Shown here in pieces: positions 1 through 7,996 of a stretch of DNA of 44,966 nucleotides. Under the pieces are notes generated by a model, which ran no database searches, was not told where the DNA came from, and worked only from the letters and a program-made list of their open reading frames with translations. The stretch spans positions 92,633 to 137,598 of the forward strand of contig NZ_JXOJ01000006.1 in NCBI RefSeq assembly GCF_001017125.1, given 5' to 3'. The translations under genes and the position numbers were made by a program. The stretch is from Methanoculleus sediminis (lineage in GTDB: Archaea > Halobacteriota > Methanomicrobia > Methanomicrobiales > Methanoculleaceae). The stretch's first letter is position 1. Each line of letters opens with the position of its first letter.

Positions 1-334
1 CGGGGGTGGGGACAGGGGAGGGGGGATGCTCCCCCTCCCCTGCAACCCCTCCCCCAATTGCGATATTCCCACGGTCCACTGCATCGGGATATTTTCTCGC
101 TTCACTCGCTTTGTTTGCCGAACAGCAAACGCCTTTGGCCTTCTCAAACTCCGGTTCTTCGCACCTGACGGTGCTCACGCTCCGGTTCTACGAACCGTCG
201 TACGTTCCGACAGTCGGCTGCTGCGGCCTCGTGGTTGTTTTATAGGATCGTAGTTACGCCGGGAACGTCGTCTTGGTCAGTTGCGCTCCGGGACACGGAT
301 TTTCACCCTGACCATCATTTGATGCGAGTTGCGT
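1..334. repeat. GC-rich intergenic repeat region
   Basis: No convincing gene is seen here. The stretch holds a C/G-rich inverted repeat at 15-40 (10-base arms GGGGAGGGGG and CCCCCTCCCC around GATGCT). A small hairpin unit lies at 161-174 (GCACC, TGAC, GGTGC). Both are related to elements in the gap at 40054-40891. The short open frames here have repeat-driven composition and resemble no protein family I know. Confidence 0.6.
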
Positions 335-2083
335 TCAGAGTTCGTACCGCTTCAAGAACTCCCGGATCTTCCGGGACTCCGTCCACTCCCGGTCGAGCTC
401 GCTGATCCGCGTATTGATCCGCCGGACCTGCTCCCGGAGTTTCTCCGCGACCACCTCGTCCTCGAGGAGATCCGCGACCCCCATGACCACCTGGAGCGGG
501 TGGCGGATCCGGTCGGCAAGGAAGGCGAACTGCTCGATATTCCGCTCGGTCATATCGAACGCCTGCTCCCGGAGCCGTTCGTGCAGGATCCGCTCGGAGA
601 TGTCCCTGCCGACGACCTGGAACCCCACGATTATCTTCTTCTCGACGATCGGCGACTCGTTCAGTTCCAGTATGGCGGTCTCCCCGTTCTTTCGCCTGAC
701 CTCGATCTGGAGTCCTTCGACCTGCTCGCCCCGGAGAACTCTTCGCCGCCCCTCTTCCCAGGCCAGAAGGCTCGTCGGAAGGATGTAGTCCTCCCAGTCT
801 GTTCCCACCATCTCTTCGGGAGAGTACCCGAGGATCCGCTCCATCGCCGGCGAGACGTAGTTCAGCCCGCCGTTCAGGTACGACGTGACGATGAGGTCGA
901 AACTCCGCTGGGCAATCCCCCGGAACTTCTCCTCGCTCTCCTCGAGCGCCGCTTCCACCTGCAGCCGCTCGATGATCCGGCCGAGCCGCTTCGTGACGGA
1001 ATCGAGCAGCATCTGTTCTTCCGGCAGGAACGGCCCTTCGCCGCCCTCAGGGATCTCCGCAAGGTACCGCACCTCGACCTCACCGACCCGTCTGCCGTGG
1101 ACGACGATCGGGCTCTCCTGTTTCCAGGGGGTATCCGCCGGACCGCCCCGGTAGTAGTCCCGGCCGTCGACGGTGATCCGCACCCCGGTATACTCCGGGT
1201 ACTGCCATCCCACGGGAAGGGTGTCGGCAACCGCCTGCAGGAGTTTGTCGAGCGTCATCCCGGGCGTCTCGACGAGGTGCGCAATGGTGTACAGGCACCG
1301 GAGTTCGTCCATCCGTTTCTTCAGTTCGTGCGTCTTCTCCCGGAGCGCCACCTCCACCCGGTTCCGTTCGGTCACGTCGAAGGCCGTCCCGGCAACGCCG
1401 ACGATCTTTCCCTCCGCATCCCGAAGCGGTTTGAGCGTCAGGTCGCGGACACGCCGTTCGCCTGCGACGGTGAACGTCACCGCGGCCCGCACGGTCTCTC
1501 CCGTCTCAAGAACCCGCCGTTTGAGCGCGGCAAGATGCCCGGCGTTCTCGGGAAAGGCATCCTCTTCGTGCATCCCGATGATAGACGCATCCGTGGACCC
1601 CAGCTGCTGGTTGTACGACCAGATGTAACGGAGTTCTTCATCCTGCACAAACACGACCACCGGTGACTGGTCGAGCGCGGCCCTGAAATGATGCGCATTC
1701 AGATCCGCGGTGGCGTCCCGGATCTTGATGAGCCGCTGCCCGGTCACGGCGAAAGCCTGTTTGCTCGATATCGAGAGCCAGCGCCGGGTGCCGTCGGGGG
1801 TCCGGGCACGGCAGAGAAGAGAAGGCAGGTCCGCGCCGTTCTCAAGGACATGACGGAGCAGCCGCACGGAATCGTCGTCCTCGATGATCGGCAGGAAATA
1901 TGCGTCGAGAAGGGAACTCATCTCCATCCCGATGGCGTCCGCATGCCGGATGCCGAGAGTCCGTGCGAGGGACGGGTTGTACCAGCTGACCTTCCGGTCG
2001 TCGCTAACCACAAGAAGTCCGTCTTCGAGAGCGTTGAGCACCGCACGATCAAAGGGTGCCCGATCCTGGTGCGAGTCCGTCAT
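335..2083 (-). CDS. multi-PAS domain signalling protein, no ATPase domain
   Basis: A 582-residue soluble sensor with no signal peptide or membrane segment. An N-terminal PAS domain (about residues 10-130) is followed by a second PAS (about 140-240), a GAF-like segment (about 250-370) and a third PAS (about 385-510, with the usual GYSPEEMVG motif). The C-terminal helical region (about 510-582) contains IRHPLQVVMG, which looks like a histidine-kinase H-box. No HATPase_c domain (N, G1 or G2 boxes) follows, so it probably cannot phosphorylate itself. PAS proteins with this truncated kinase-like tail are known from methanogens. The start is supported by GGTGGGA just upstream of the ATG. Ligand and partner are unknown. 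It stands alone, transcribed away from the nitroreductase gene. Confidence 0.85.
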   Translation of the reverse strand: MTDSHQDRAPFDRAVLNALEDGLLVVSDDRKVSWYNPSLARTLGIRHADAIGMEMSSLLDAYFLPIIEDDDSVRLLRHVLENGADLPSLLCRARTPDGTRRWLSISSKQAFAVTGQRLIKIRDATADLNAHHFRAALDQSPVVVFVQDEELRYIWSYNQQLGSTDASIIGMHEEDAFPENAGHLAALKRRVLETGETVRAAVTFTVAGERRVRDLTLKPLRDAEGKIVGVAGTAFDVTERNRVEVALREKTHELKKRMDELRCLYTIAHLVETPGMTLDKLLQAVADTLPVGWQYPEYTGVRITVDGRDYYRGGPADTPWKQESPIVVHGRRVGEVEVRYLAEIPEGGEGPFLPEEQMLLDSVTKRLGRIIERLQVEAALEESEEKFRGIAQRSFDLIVTSYLNGGLNYVSPAMERILGYSPEEMVGTDWEDYILPTSLLAWEEGRRRVLRGEQVEGLQIEVRRKNGETAILELNESPIVEKKIIVGFQVVGRDISERILHERLREQAFDMTERNIEQFAFLADRIRHPLQVVMGVADLLEDEVVAEKLREQVRRINTRISELDREWTESRKIREFLKRYEL

Positions 2084-2287
2084 TTCCCACCGGCGCCGAG
2101 ATACAGTCGCTGTAGTGGTTGTGCTCCGGGGACACTAAAAAGATTACTATCCGATTATTGGGCGAAAATCAGGTTTTCCTCGACCTCCCGGATGATTGCG
2201 CGACGCTTCCGGGTTCCCGGGGGAGTGGACTGGAGGTCCGGAGGGAGATGCCTGCAGGCGGGGGACCCGCGAGGCCCGCCTCGCCAA

Positions 2288-2299
2288 GGTATAAATACC
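2288..2299 (+). promoter_or_regulatory. TATA box of the nitroreductase gene
   Basis: GGTATAAATACC is a near-palindromic archaeal TATA element centred about 31 bases before the ATG at 2324. This predicts a very short leader, with GGAG just before the start codon. Confidence 0.6.
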
Positions 2300-2323
2300 C
2301 CCGGCAGGCCATAGCCGGAGTCC

Positions 2324-2911
2324 ATGATGACGGATACCGAGCCCATCGAGATCTTCTCCGTGATCCGGGAACGCCGGAGCGTCAGGAACTATACCGACCG
2401 GGACGTCCCGGACGAGGCTCTAAGGGCGATCATCGCCGCAGGCATCCAGGCCCCGACCGCCCTCGGGCTTCAGCCCTGGCAGTTCGTGATCGTGAAGGAC
2501 CGGGGCCTGATGCGGCAGGTATCCGACTACTGTAAACCGATCCTTGTGGAGAAGATCGGAGAGGAGGCTCGATCAGGGACGGAGGAGTTTCTCGCGGCGC
2601 TCAAGAGCCCCGGCTTCAACATCTTCTACAACGCCCCGGTGCTGATCCTGGTCCTCGGCGCACAGGAAGCCGTATCGAGCGTCCTCGACTGCACGCTCTG
2701 CGCGGAAAACATGATGCTTGCCGCCTGGGCGCTTGGTATCGGCAGTTGCTGGATCGGTTCGGCGGCTCTCGTCCAGCAGAACCCCGACCTCCTTGCGGCG
2801 CTGAAGGTTCCGGCCGACCACCAGATCGTGGCGCCGTTGATCTTCGGTTATCCCGGCCCCCTGTCACCGAAAGCGGTGCGCCGGGAGCCGCAGGTAACGT
2901 GGATCGCCTGA
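2324..2911 (+). CDS. nitroreductase family protein
   Basis: A 195-residue flavoprotein of the FMN-dependent nitroreductase superfamily. The N-terminal RRSVRNYTDRDVP motif binds the FMN phosphate and is followed by the family's IQAPTALGLQPWQFVIV segment. The C-terminal half has the usual GIGSCWIGS flavin-pocket motif. Length is normal for the small single-domain group. Members reduce nitro compounds, quinones or other electrophiles with NAD(P)H, or in archaea possibly with reduced F420; the substrate cannot be told from sequence. A double ATG (2324 and 2327) follows a GGAG ribosome site. It is monocistronic, with its own TATA box. Confidence 0.88.
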   Translation: MMTDTEPIEIFSVIRERRSVRNYTDRDVPDEALRAIIAAGIQAPTALGLQPWQFVIVKDRGLMRQVSDYCKPILVEKIGEEARSGTEEFLAALKSPGFNIFYNAPVLILVLGAQEAVSSVLDCTLCAENMMLAAWALGIGSCWIGSAALVQQNPDLLAALKVPADHQIVAPLIFGYPGPLSPKAVRREPQVTWIA

Positions 2912-3029
2912 CCGGGACCGGTAATGACCGCAAAGGGAAGCAGTTGTCACGGACGTCGCGCTCTTCGCACCTCGAAGCCCAAGGCTTCTCATGCTCCGGA
3001 CATTGTCCGTCGCGCCTCGGAATGTCGCT

Positions 3030-3111
3030 CTTCGCGTCTTTCGCGGCTTCGCGTGAGATAACGTACAAGGAGAAGGACAGGTCCTCACGCGAAGAACGCG
3101 AAGCCGCGAAG
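3030..3111. repeat. long imperfect inverted repeat (copy 1)
   Basis: Two 28-base arms (3030-3057 and 3084-3111) face each other across 26 bases. The inner 11 bases of each arm (CTCACGCGAAG and its complement) pair perfectly. The outer parts consist of CGCGAAG modules in shifted order. A second copy with nearly identical arms lies at 36764-36846. It sits in the gap between the nitroreductase gene and the 3' end of the protease gene, so it could act at RNA level between convergent transcripts. Confidence 0.75.
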
Positions 3112-3140
3112 ACCTGTTCGGTTGTGAGTTGCGCCCCTGT

Positions 3141-4196
3141 TTAGCCGGTGGCAGGGCACGCGACCGCTTCCACGGGGATGATCGGGAGCGTGAGCCGCCG
3201 CCGGTCCCGGACAATCGTCAGGGTTGCCGGTTCCGCGATTGGCCAGGCGGCAAGGAACCGGTGCAGGTCGTCGACGCAGGTTACGCAGGTATCGTTGATC
3301 GCCACGATCAGATCTCCCGCCCGGAGCCCGGCCCGGCCGGCGGGGCTGGCCCGGTTCACCGAGACGACCTCGACCGCCTGGTTCGCGGCGAGGCCGAGCG
3401 CCAGAGCAACGTGCTGCGGGAGCGGCTGCGACTGGCCGGCGATACCGAGGTACCCGCGCCGTACCCTGCCGTCGGCGACCAGCTGCGGGAGAACCCACGA
3501 GGCGGTGTTCGAGGGGATCGAGAAGCAGATGCCCTGCGCCATCGGGATGATGGCCGTGTTGATCCCGATGACCCGGCCGCGGGAGTCGACCAGCGGGCCG
3601 CCGGAGTTGCCGGGGTTCAGGGGAGCGGTGTGCTGGATGATGTTCTCGATCAGGCGGCCGTCCCGGCTCCGGAACGCCCTTCCGAGAGCGCTCAGAACTC
3701 CCGTCGAGACGGTCGAGTTAAAGCCCAGCGGGTTGCCGATGGCTATCGCGAGCTGCCCGACCGCGAGCTTCCCGGAGTCGCCGAACGACGCGTAGGCGAG
3801 ATCCGCGGTACCGGTGCGGAGCACGGCGAGGTCGGTCGCCGGATCCGCCCCGGCCAGGCGTGCGGGAAGAGCGGTTCCGTCCGCCGTGCGGACCTCGATC
3901 CTCCCCGCCCCCTGCACCACGTGGTTATTGGTCAGGATGTAGCCTTCCGGTGACACGGCCACGCCCGAGCCCGCTCCCGCCTGCTCGCCGCGCCGGCCGT
4001 GGGAGTTCTTCTCCACGACCACGCTCACGACCGCGGGGCCCACGGACTCGACGACCCGTACGACGGCGCGGGAGTAGGCGTCGAGGAGGTCGGCATCGGA
4101 ATCCCCGGGATCGGGGATCGCAGCGTGCCTTTCCGGGACCGATTCCGAAGGAGAACCTCCGGTGTGCTGGAAGAGTCTATGTCCCATTTTATTCAT
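3141..4196 (-). CDS. HtrA/DegP-like trypsin-type serine protease
   Basis: A 351-residue S1C-family protease. The catalytic triad is visible: His92 in NNHVV, Asp122 in TDLAVL and Ser198 in GNSGGP. One PDZ domain follows (about residues 240-345, starting RRGYLGI, with GLRAGDLIVAIND). Family members degrade or refold damaged proteins, using PDZ to bind exposed C-termini. Unlike most bacterial HtrA proteins it shows no signal peptide or N-terminal membrane anchor; residues 1-35 are polar and probably disordered. That suggests a cytoplasmic role. The start may be the first ATG (4196) or the ATG three codons later. No Shine-Dalgarno is seen, and an AT-rich TATA-like stretch lies just upstream (about 4205-4226), which fits a leaderless transcript. 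Confidence 0.88.
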   Translation of the reverse strand: MNKMGHRLFQHTGGSPSESVPERHAAIPDPGDSDADLLDAYSRAVVRVVESVGPAVVSVVVEKNSHGRRGEQAGAGSGVAVSPEGYILTNNHVVQGAGRIEVRTADGTALPARLAGADPATDLAVLRTGTADLAYASFGDSGKLAVGQLAIAIGNPLGFNSTVSTGVLSALGRAFRSRDGRLIENIIQHTAPLNPGNSGGPLVDSRGRVIGINTAIIPMAQGICFSIPSNTASWVLPQLVADGRVRRGYLGIAGQSQPLPQHVALALGLAANQAVEVVSVNRASPAGRAGLRAGDLIVAINDTCVTCVDDLHRFLAAWPIAEPATLTIVRDRRRLTLPIIPVEAVACPATG

Positions 4197-4400
4197 CGTA
4201 GTTTATAATTTGTAATCAATAGTAATGTACTTTCCGCACGGGTCTACGAAGCAACGCTGTCGCCGTTACGCGGGATCGCTCCTCGCACGGGCGCGCGGAA
4301 ACCTCCCTGCCGCAAAGGACAAATAGGCCCAATCTCTATTGCTCCCCATGCTCGGGACGGCTGCAATTGAAGTGGAGGGTGCGAGAGTCGACGTGCACCC

Positions 4401-4587
4401 TGCGGATGTCGGGCGGACCCGGTTCTCTCCCGTCGCTCCTCCGAGGAGATCTACCGGCGTACCGGCGAACCCCGGCGGCTGATCGTCTACGAAAGGGCGG
4501 GGCACACCCTCGACGAGGCGGCCGGGAGCCTCTACGTCGGAGGTGAAGGCGTGGCTCCTCAAGCACCTCCCGGGGACGCCTGTCTGA
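4401..4587 (+). pseudogene. remnant of an alpha/beta hydrolase, C-terminal part
   Basis: One frame reads ADPVLSRRSSEEIYRR and continues to LIVYERAGHTLDEAA, about positions 4412-4525. This is the end of a dienelactone-hydrolase-like alpha/beta hydrolase, including the catalytic-His motif GAGH (here RAGH). A +1 shift near 4530-4540 is then needed to continue into EVKAWLLKHLPGTPV and a TGA at 4585-4587. No intact N-terminal domain with the catalytic Ser is present upstream. The last 29 bases overlap the 3' end of the opposite-strand phosphodiesterase gene. The family call rests on motif memory. Confidence 0.55.
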
Positions 4588-5263
4588 CCGATGCATCAAG
4601 GTACCGCCGTGCAGCGCAGGGATCGTCGGTTGAGAACCCGTCGATGCCGAGCCGGAGCGCTTCACCGATATCGTCTTCCGTGTTCAAGAGCCAGGGAACG
4701 ACGAGCAGCCCCGCCGCGTGTGCCTCCTTCACCAGTTCACGCGAGACCCGGTCCCATCGCGGGAGGATGAGGTCGGCCTGCACCGAGCGGGCGAGCGCTA
4801 CGGGACCGCCGGTCTCCTGCGAGTAGATGAGGCCCGCCTGCGCTCCGGGAAGGAGGTTCTTTGCCGTCGCAACGCTTGCGGGGTGAAACGAGACTAAAAC
4901 GAGCCGTTCCGGCATCATCTCCATGAGCGCCGAGACGATGACCGCCTCCGTCCCGGGCTCCTTGATCTCCACGACAAGCCCGGTATCGCTGTGGACGAGG
5001 TCGAGAATCTCTCGGAGCGTCGGAATCCTCTCGCCTTCGCCGGCGTCCAGTCCGGCCAGGTCTTCGACGGTATACCCCTTGACCGGCCCGGTCCCGTTCG
5101 TCGTCCGGTCGAGGGTTGCATCGTGGATCGCGACCACGATACCGTCCCGTGTGAGGCGCAGGTCGACCTCGACGAGATCGGCGCACGCCATACCTCTTCG
5201 GAGAGCCCCCAGGGTGTTCTCCGGCCCGAGAGCCCTCGCCCCCCGGTGTCCGATGATGAACAT
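4559..5263 (-). CDS. glycerophosphodiester phosphodiesterase
   Basis: A 234-residue GDPD-family enzyme of the short cytoplasmic type. It hydrolyses glycerophosphodiesters to glycerol phosphate and an alcohol, using a TIM-barrel metal site. Diagnostic residues are His6-Arg7 in GHRGAR, the metal ligands Glu34 and Asp36 in VEVDLRLT, and His47-Asp48 in AIHDATLDRTTNG. Further motifs GLVVEIKEPG and GIDGFSTDDP complete the barrel. There is no signal peptide. In an archaeon the substrates would be deacylated ether-lipid headgroups or imported diesters. A TATA-like CTATATCTG at about 5287-5296 (read on the minus strand) lies about 28 bases before the ATG, suggesting a leaderless or nearly leaderless mRNA. 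Confidence 0.92.
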   Translation of the reverse strand: MFIIGHRGARALGPENTLGALRRGMACADLVEVDLRLTRDGIVVAIHDATLDRTTNGTGPVKGYTVEDLAGLDAGEGERIPTLREILDLVHSDTGLVVEIKEPGTEAVIVSALMEMMPERLVLVSFHPASVATAKNLLPGAQAGLIYSQETGGPVALARSVQADLILPRWDRVSRELVKEAHAAGLLVVPWLLNTEDDIGEALRLGIDGFSTDDPCAARRYLDASVRQASPGGA

Positions 5264-5445
5264 GCGACGCCATGCATCCGGGGATCAGATATAGATGGCG
5301 GGTCGCAGGCTTTTCCGGCAGAGCGGTCCATACCAAGCCTTCCAGGCACGGTGCAGCCCGGCTGCCTGCATGGCTCCCGGCACGGAGCGCCGCCCTGATA
5401 ACCGGTTGCTTCAGAGGCAGGCGCCGCCTCCGGCACCTGTGTGCG

Positions 5446-5458
5446 GCTGAAAAAAGGG
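5446..5458 (-). terminator. T-tract terminator after the DUF2795 gene
   Basis: Just past the stop codon the coding strand reads a run of six T (complement of 5450-5455). An oligo-T tract is sufficient as an archaeal terminator. Confidence 0.5.
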
Positions 5459-5713
5459 TTATTTCTGCTGGACCTTCTGAAACTCTGATTTGATGTCTTC
5501 CTGACTGTTGTACTGCTTATCTTCAAACTGGTTCAACGTGTCGAGGAGACCCTGGGGTGCTCCGCTCTCCTTCGCCTGGGAGATAAGGTTGTCCTTCGAT
5601 GCGGGGAAGTTGATCCTCGAAGCGATCTGTTCGATGATCCGGGGGTCGAGTTCCTGCAGGGACCCGGCGACTTTCGACATCCCGCCCATGGCGGATTCTT
5701 TCATGCCTTTCAT
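5459..5713 (-). CDS. DUF2795-like small protein
   Basis: An 84-residue soluble protein with no signal or membrane segment. The core LDPRIIEQIASRINFPASKDNLISQAKESGAPQGLLDTLNQF... resembles DUF2795, a small helical domain whose function is not established. The frame stays open far upstream, but the ATG at 5713 is chosen because GGTGAG lies six bases before it and the upstream residues look non-coding. An ATTTATTGTATC stretch near 5770-5782 (minus strand) is a candidate promoter, giving a leader of about 30 bases. Confidence 0.75.
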   Translation of the reverse strand: MKGMKESAMGGMSKVAGSLQELDPRIIEQIASRINFPASKDNLISQAKESGAPQGLLDTLNQFEDKQYNSQEDIKSEFQKVQQK

Positions 5714-6009
5714 ACTGCTCACCGTCCATATTCGCGTTCCCTTTCCGGGAGGCGGTCCCAGGGGGGTAAGATACAATAAATACCTATCGGCCATACTGCG
5801 GCGGGGATGGTTGCCCCGGTGCCGGCCGAAGGCGACCGGACCTCTCCTGCTGTGAACGCCGGAGGCTTCACCGGTCCGAGCGGAAGGGCGGCAGCAACGG
5901 CGAGAATTTGCTCCGAAACGAAAAATTCTGACGGCTGTCAGGCCAACCGCCCTATCAGGCAGGGCCAAAGCAAAAGGTTAATTTTACTCGTCAAACTAAT
6001 CCCTTCCTT

Positions 6010-6804
6010 ATGAAAAAGCATGGTATTCTCACGCTGCTCGCATGTATCGTCGCAGTGCTGGCAGTCGCAGGTGCAGGGTGCACCGGCACGACCGAACAGA
6101 CCGGCGGAGCGGAACTGAAAGACTCCTACATCGTCGGTATCGACGGCGCGTATCCCCCCTTCAGCTACATCGACAAAGACGGGAACGCCCAGGGATTCGA
6201 TGTCGATTCCATGAGGTGGATCGCCGAGAAGAAAGGCATCGAGGTGACGTTCATGGCGGTCGACTGGGACGCCATCATCCCGACCCTCCAGGCGGGGAAG
6301 ATCGATATGGTCTATGCCGGAATGTCGATCACCCCCGAGCGGCAGGAGAAGGTCAACTTCAGCAACCCCTACTGGTCAATCAACCAGGACGTCGTGGCCC
6401 GCGAGGACTCGAACGTGACGCTTGACGACGTCCTTGCCGGAAAGGTGGTCCTCGGAGCGCAGCGGGGATGCACCGCCGCCATCTGGATCGAGGACAACCT
6501 GATCGAGACCGGGAAGTTGCCCAAAGACAACCTGAAATACTACCCCGACACGCCGGCTGCCGTCAGTGACCTCGAGATCGGCAGGATCGACGCAGTCATG
6601 TATGACGACGTCTCCATCCAGGACATCATCGCAGGCAAGCCCCTGAAGACCATCGGCTCCGTCGAGACGCAGGAGCAGGAGCAGTTCGGCGTCGCCATCA
6701 GAAAGGAGGACACCGCGCTCCTCGAGTTCATGAACGAGGGGATCGCGGAACTGCAGGCCGACCCCTACTGGGAAGAACTCAAAGAGAAGCACAACCTGAA
6801 GTAA
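6010..6804 (+). CDS. amino-acid ABC transporter substrate-binding lipoprotein
   Basis: A 264-residue family 3 solute-binding protein of the polar amino acid type. The N-terminus is a lipoprotein-like signal with a lipobox-like stretch ending at Cys24 (AGAGC), so the protein is probably tethered outside the membrane. The mature part has the family signature (YPPFSYIDKDGNAQGFDVD, about residues 49-68) and the hinge segments GMSITPERQEKVNFSNPY. These proteins capture glutamine, histidine, arginine, glutamate or similar; the ligand cannot be deduced. The matching permease-ATPase-permease genes are at 10210-12341, separated from it by three other genes. A TTAATTTTAC element about 30 bases upstream is the likely promoter. 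Confidence 0.9.
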   Translation: MKKHGILTLLACIVAVLAVAGAGCTGTTEQTGGAELKDSYIVGIDGAYPPFSYIDKDGNAQGFDVDSMRWIAEKKGIEVTFMAVDWDAIIPTLQAGKIDMVYAGMSITPERQEKVNFSNPYWSINQDVVAREDSNVTLDDVLAGKVVLGAQRGCTAAIWIEDNLIETGKLPKDNLKYYPDTPAAVSDLEIGRIDAVMYDDVSIQDIIAGKPLKTIGSVETQEQEQFGVAIRKEDTALLEFMNEGIAELQADPYWEELKEKHNLK

Positions 6805-6830
6805 CCGGGGACGATTCGCCCCCCATTTTT
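6805..6830 (+). terminator. hairpin plus T5 terminator
   Basis: GGGGACGATTCGCCCC directly after the stop codon can fold and is followed within a few bases by TTTTT. It would end the binding-protein transcript before the EamA gene. Confidence 0.45.
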
Positions 6831-6862
6831 CACGACATTCAATCCTCCCGGAGGCAACTCTC

Positions 6863-7987
6863 CTGTACCCGCGTAAACCCGCCGCTATAGAGAACGGATC
6901 CACCCTGACGCAATACCGGACACCCGTCCTCTGTGCGCTGGCGACAGCAGTCCTGATCGGCGGGAGCGCCCCGTTCACGAAACTCCTCCTCGCCGATATC
7001 GGGCCGCTCGCTCTCGCCGCACTGGTCTCGCTCGGGAGCGGCTGCGGCGCACTGCTCTTCTCCCTCGCCGGAACGGCGTTGGGAACCCGGCGGAGCCACA
7101 TGGAGGCGCCGCCCGGGCGGAACGAGATCCCCTGGCTCATCGGCGTGACGCTCTTTGGGGGGCTTCTCGCGCCGGTCGCCCTGGTATACAGCCTCCCGGG
7201 AACGCCTGCGGCGACGGCGGCCCTCCTCCTGAACTTCGAGGCCGTTGCGACGACGCTGATTGCCGCGACGATATTCGGGGAGTGGGTGAGCCGCCGCGTC
7301 TGGGCTGCGCTCGGGTGCATCACCGCATCGTGTCTCCTCCTCACCTGGAACCCGGCCGCCGGACTCGGGTTATCCCTCCCGGCGCTCGGCATCCTGCTCA
7401 CCTGCCTCTTCTGGGCGGTCGACAACAACCTGGGGCAGCGGCTCTCGGCAAAGGATCCCCTCCTCGTCATCTCCGTAAAAGGAATCGGCGCCGGCACCGT
7501 CACGCTCCTCATCGCGCTCGCCGCCGGGGAGCACCTCCCGGGCCCGGCCACGACTGCCGCCGCCATGGCGGTCGGGTTCCTCTGCTACGGGGGACTGACG
7601 AGCATCCTCTTCCTCCTCGCCCTCAGGGGGATCGGCGCAGCCCGGGCGGGTTCGCTCCTTGCCGTCTCCCCGTTCTTCGGCGTCCTCTTCTCGCTCCTGC
7701 TCTTCGCCGAACTTCCGGCAGGCGCCTTCTACGTCGCGCTGCCCGTCATGGCGTTCGGGGCCTGGCTGATGGTCTCCGAGGAGCACTCCCATCCCCACCG
7801 GCACCCGGCAACCGTCCACGAGCACCGCCACCGCCACGACGACCTCCATCACGACCATGACCACGAGGCCGGCGACCCGCCGCTCCCGGCGACCGGGGAG
7901 CATTCCCACGTGCACGCCCATACCGAACTCGCCCACGAGCACCCGCACCAGCCCGACATCCACCACCGGCACCTGCACCGGCGGTAG
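6863..7987 (+). CDS. EamA/DMT family transporter with His-rich C-terminal tail
   Basis: About 374 residues. A ten-helix drug/metabolite transporter made of two EamA repeats (first helix PVLCALATAVLIGGSAPFTK; second repeat from about GILLTCLFWAVDNN). The cargo of this superfamily varies and is not predictable. The polar tail after the last helix (about residue 310 on) is extremely His-rich, with many HxH pairs such as HEHRHRHDDLHHDHDH, and could bind Zn, Ni or Co. No ATG, GTG or TTG precedes the first membrane helix in frame. The CTG at 6863 is chosen because GGAGG at 6850-6854 sits eight bases before it. The TTG at 7079 would delete the first helices. The gene converges on the phosphofructokinase gene 9 bases downstream. 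Confidence 0.82.
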   Translation: MYPRKPAAIENGSTLTQYRTPVLCALATAVLIGGSAPFTKLLLADIGPLALAALVSLGSGCGALLFSLAGTALGTRRSHMEAPPGRNEIPWLIGVTLFGGLLAPVALVYSLPGTPAATAALLLNFEAVATTLIAATIFGEWVSRRVWAALGCITASCLLLTWNPAAGLGLSLPALGILLTCLFWAVDNNLGQRLSAKDPLLVISVKGIGAGTVTLLIALAAGEHLPGPATTAAAMAVGFLCYGGLTSILFLLALRGIGAARAGSLLAVSPFFGVLFSLLLFAELPAGAFYVALPVMAFGAWLMVSEEHSHPHRHPATVHEHRHRHDDLHHDHDHEAGDPPLPATGEHSHVHAHTELAHEHPHQPDIHHRHLHRR

Positions 7988-7996
7988 GGCCTCCGC

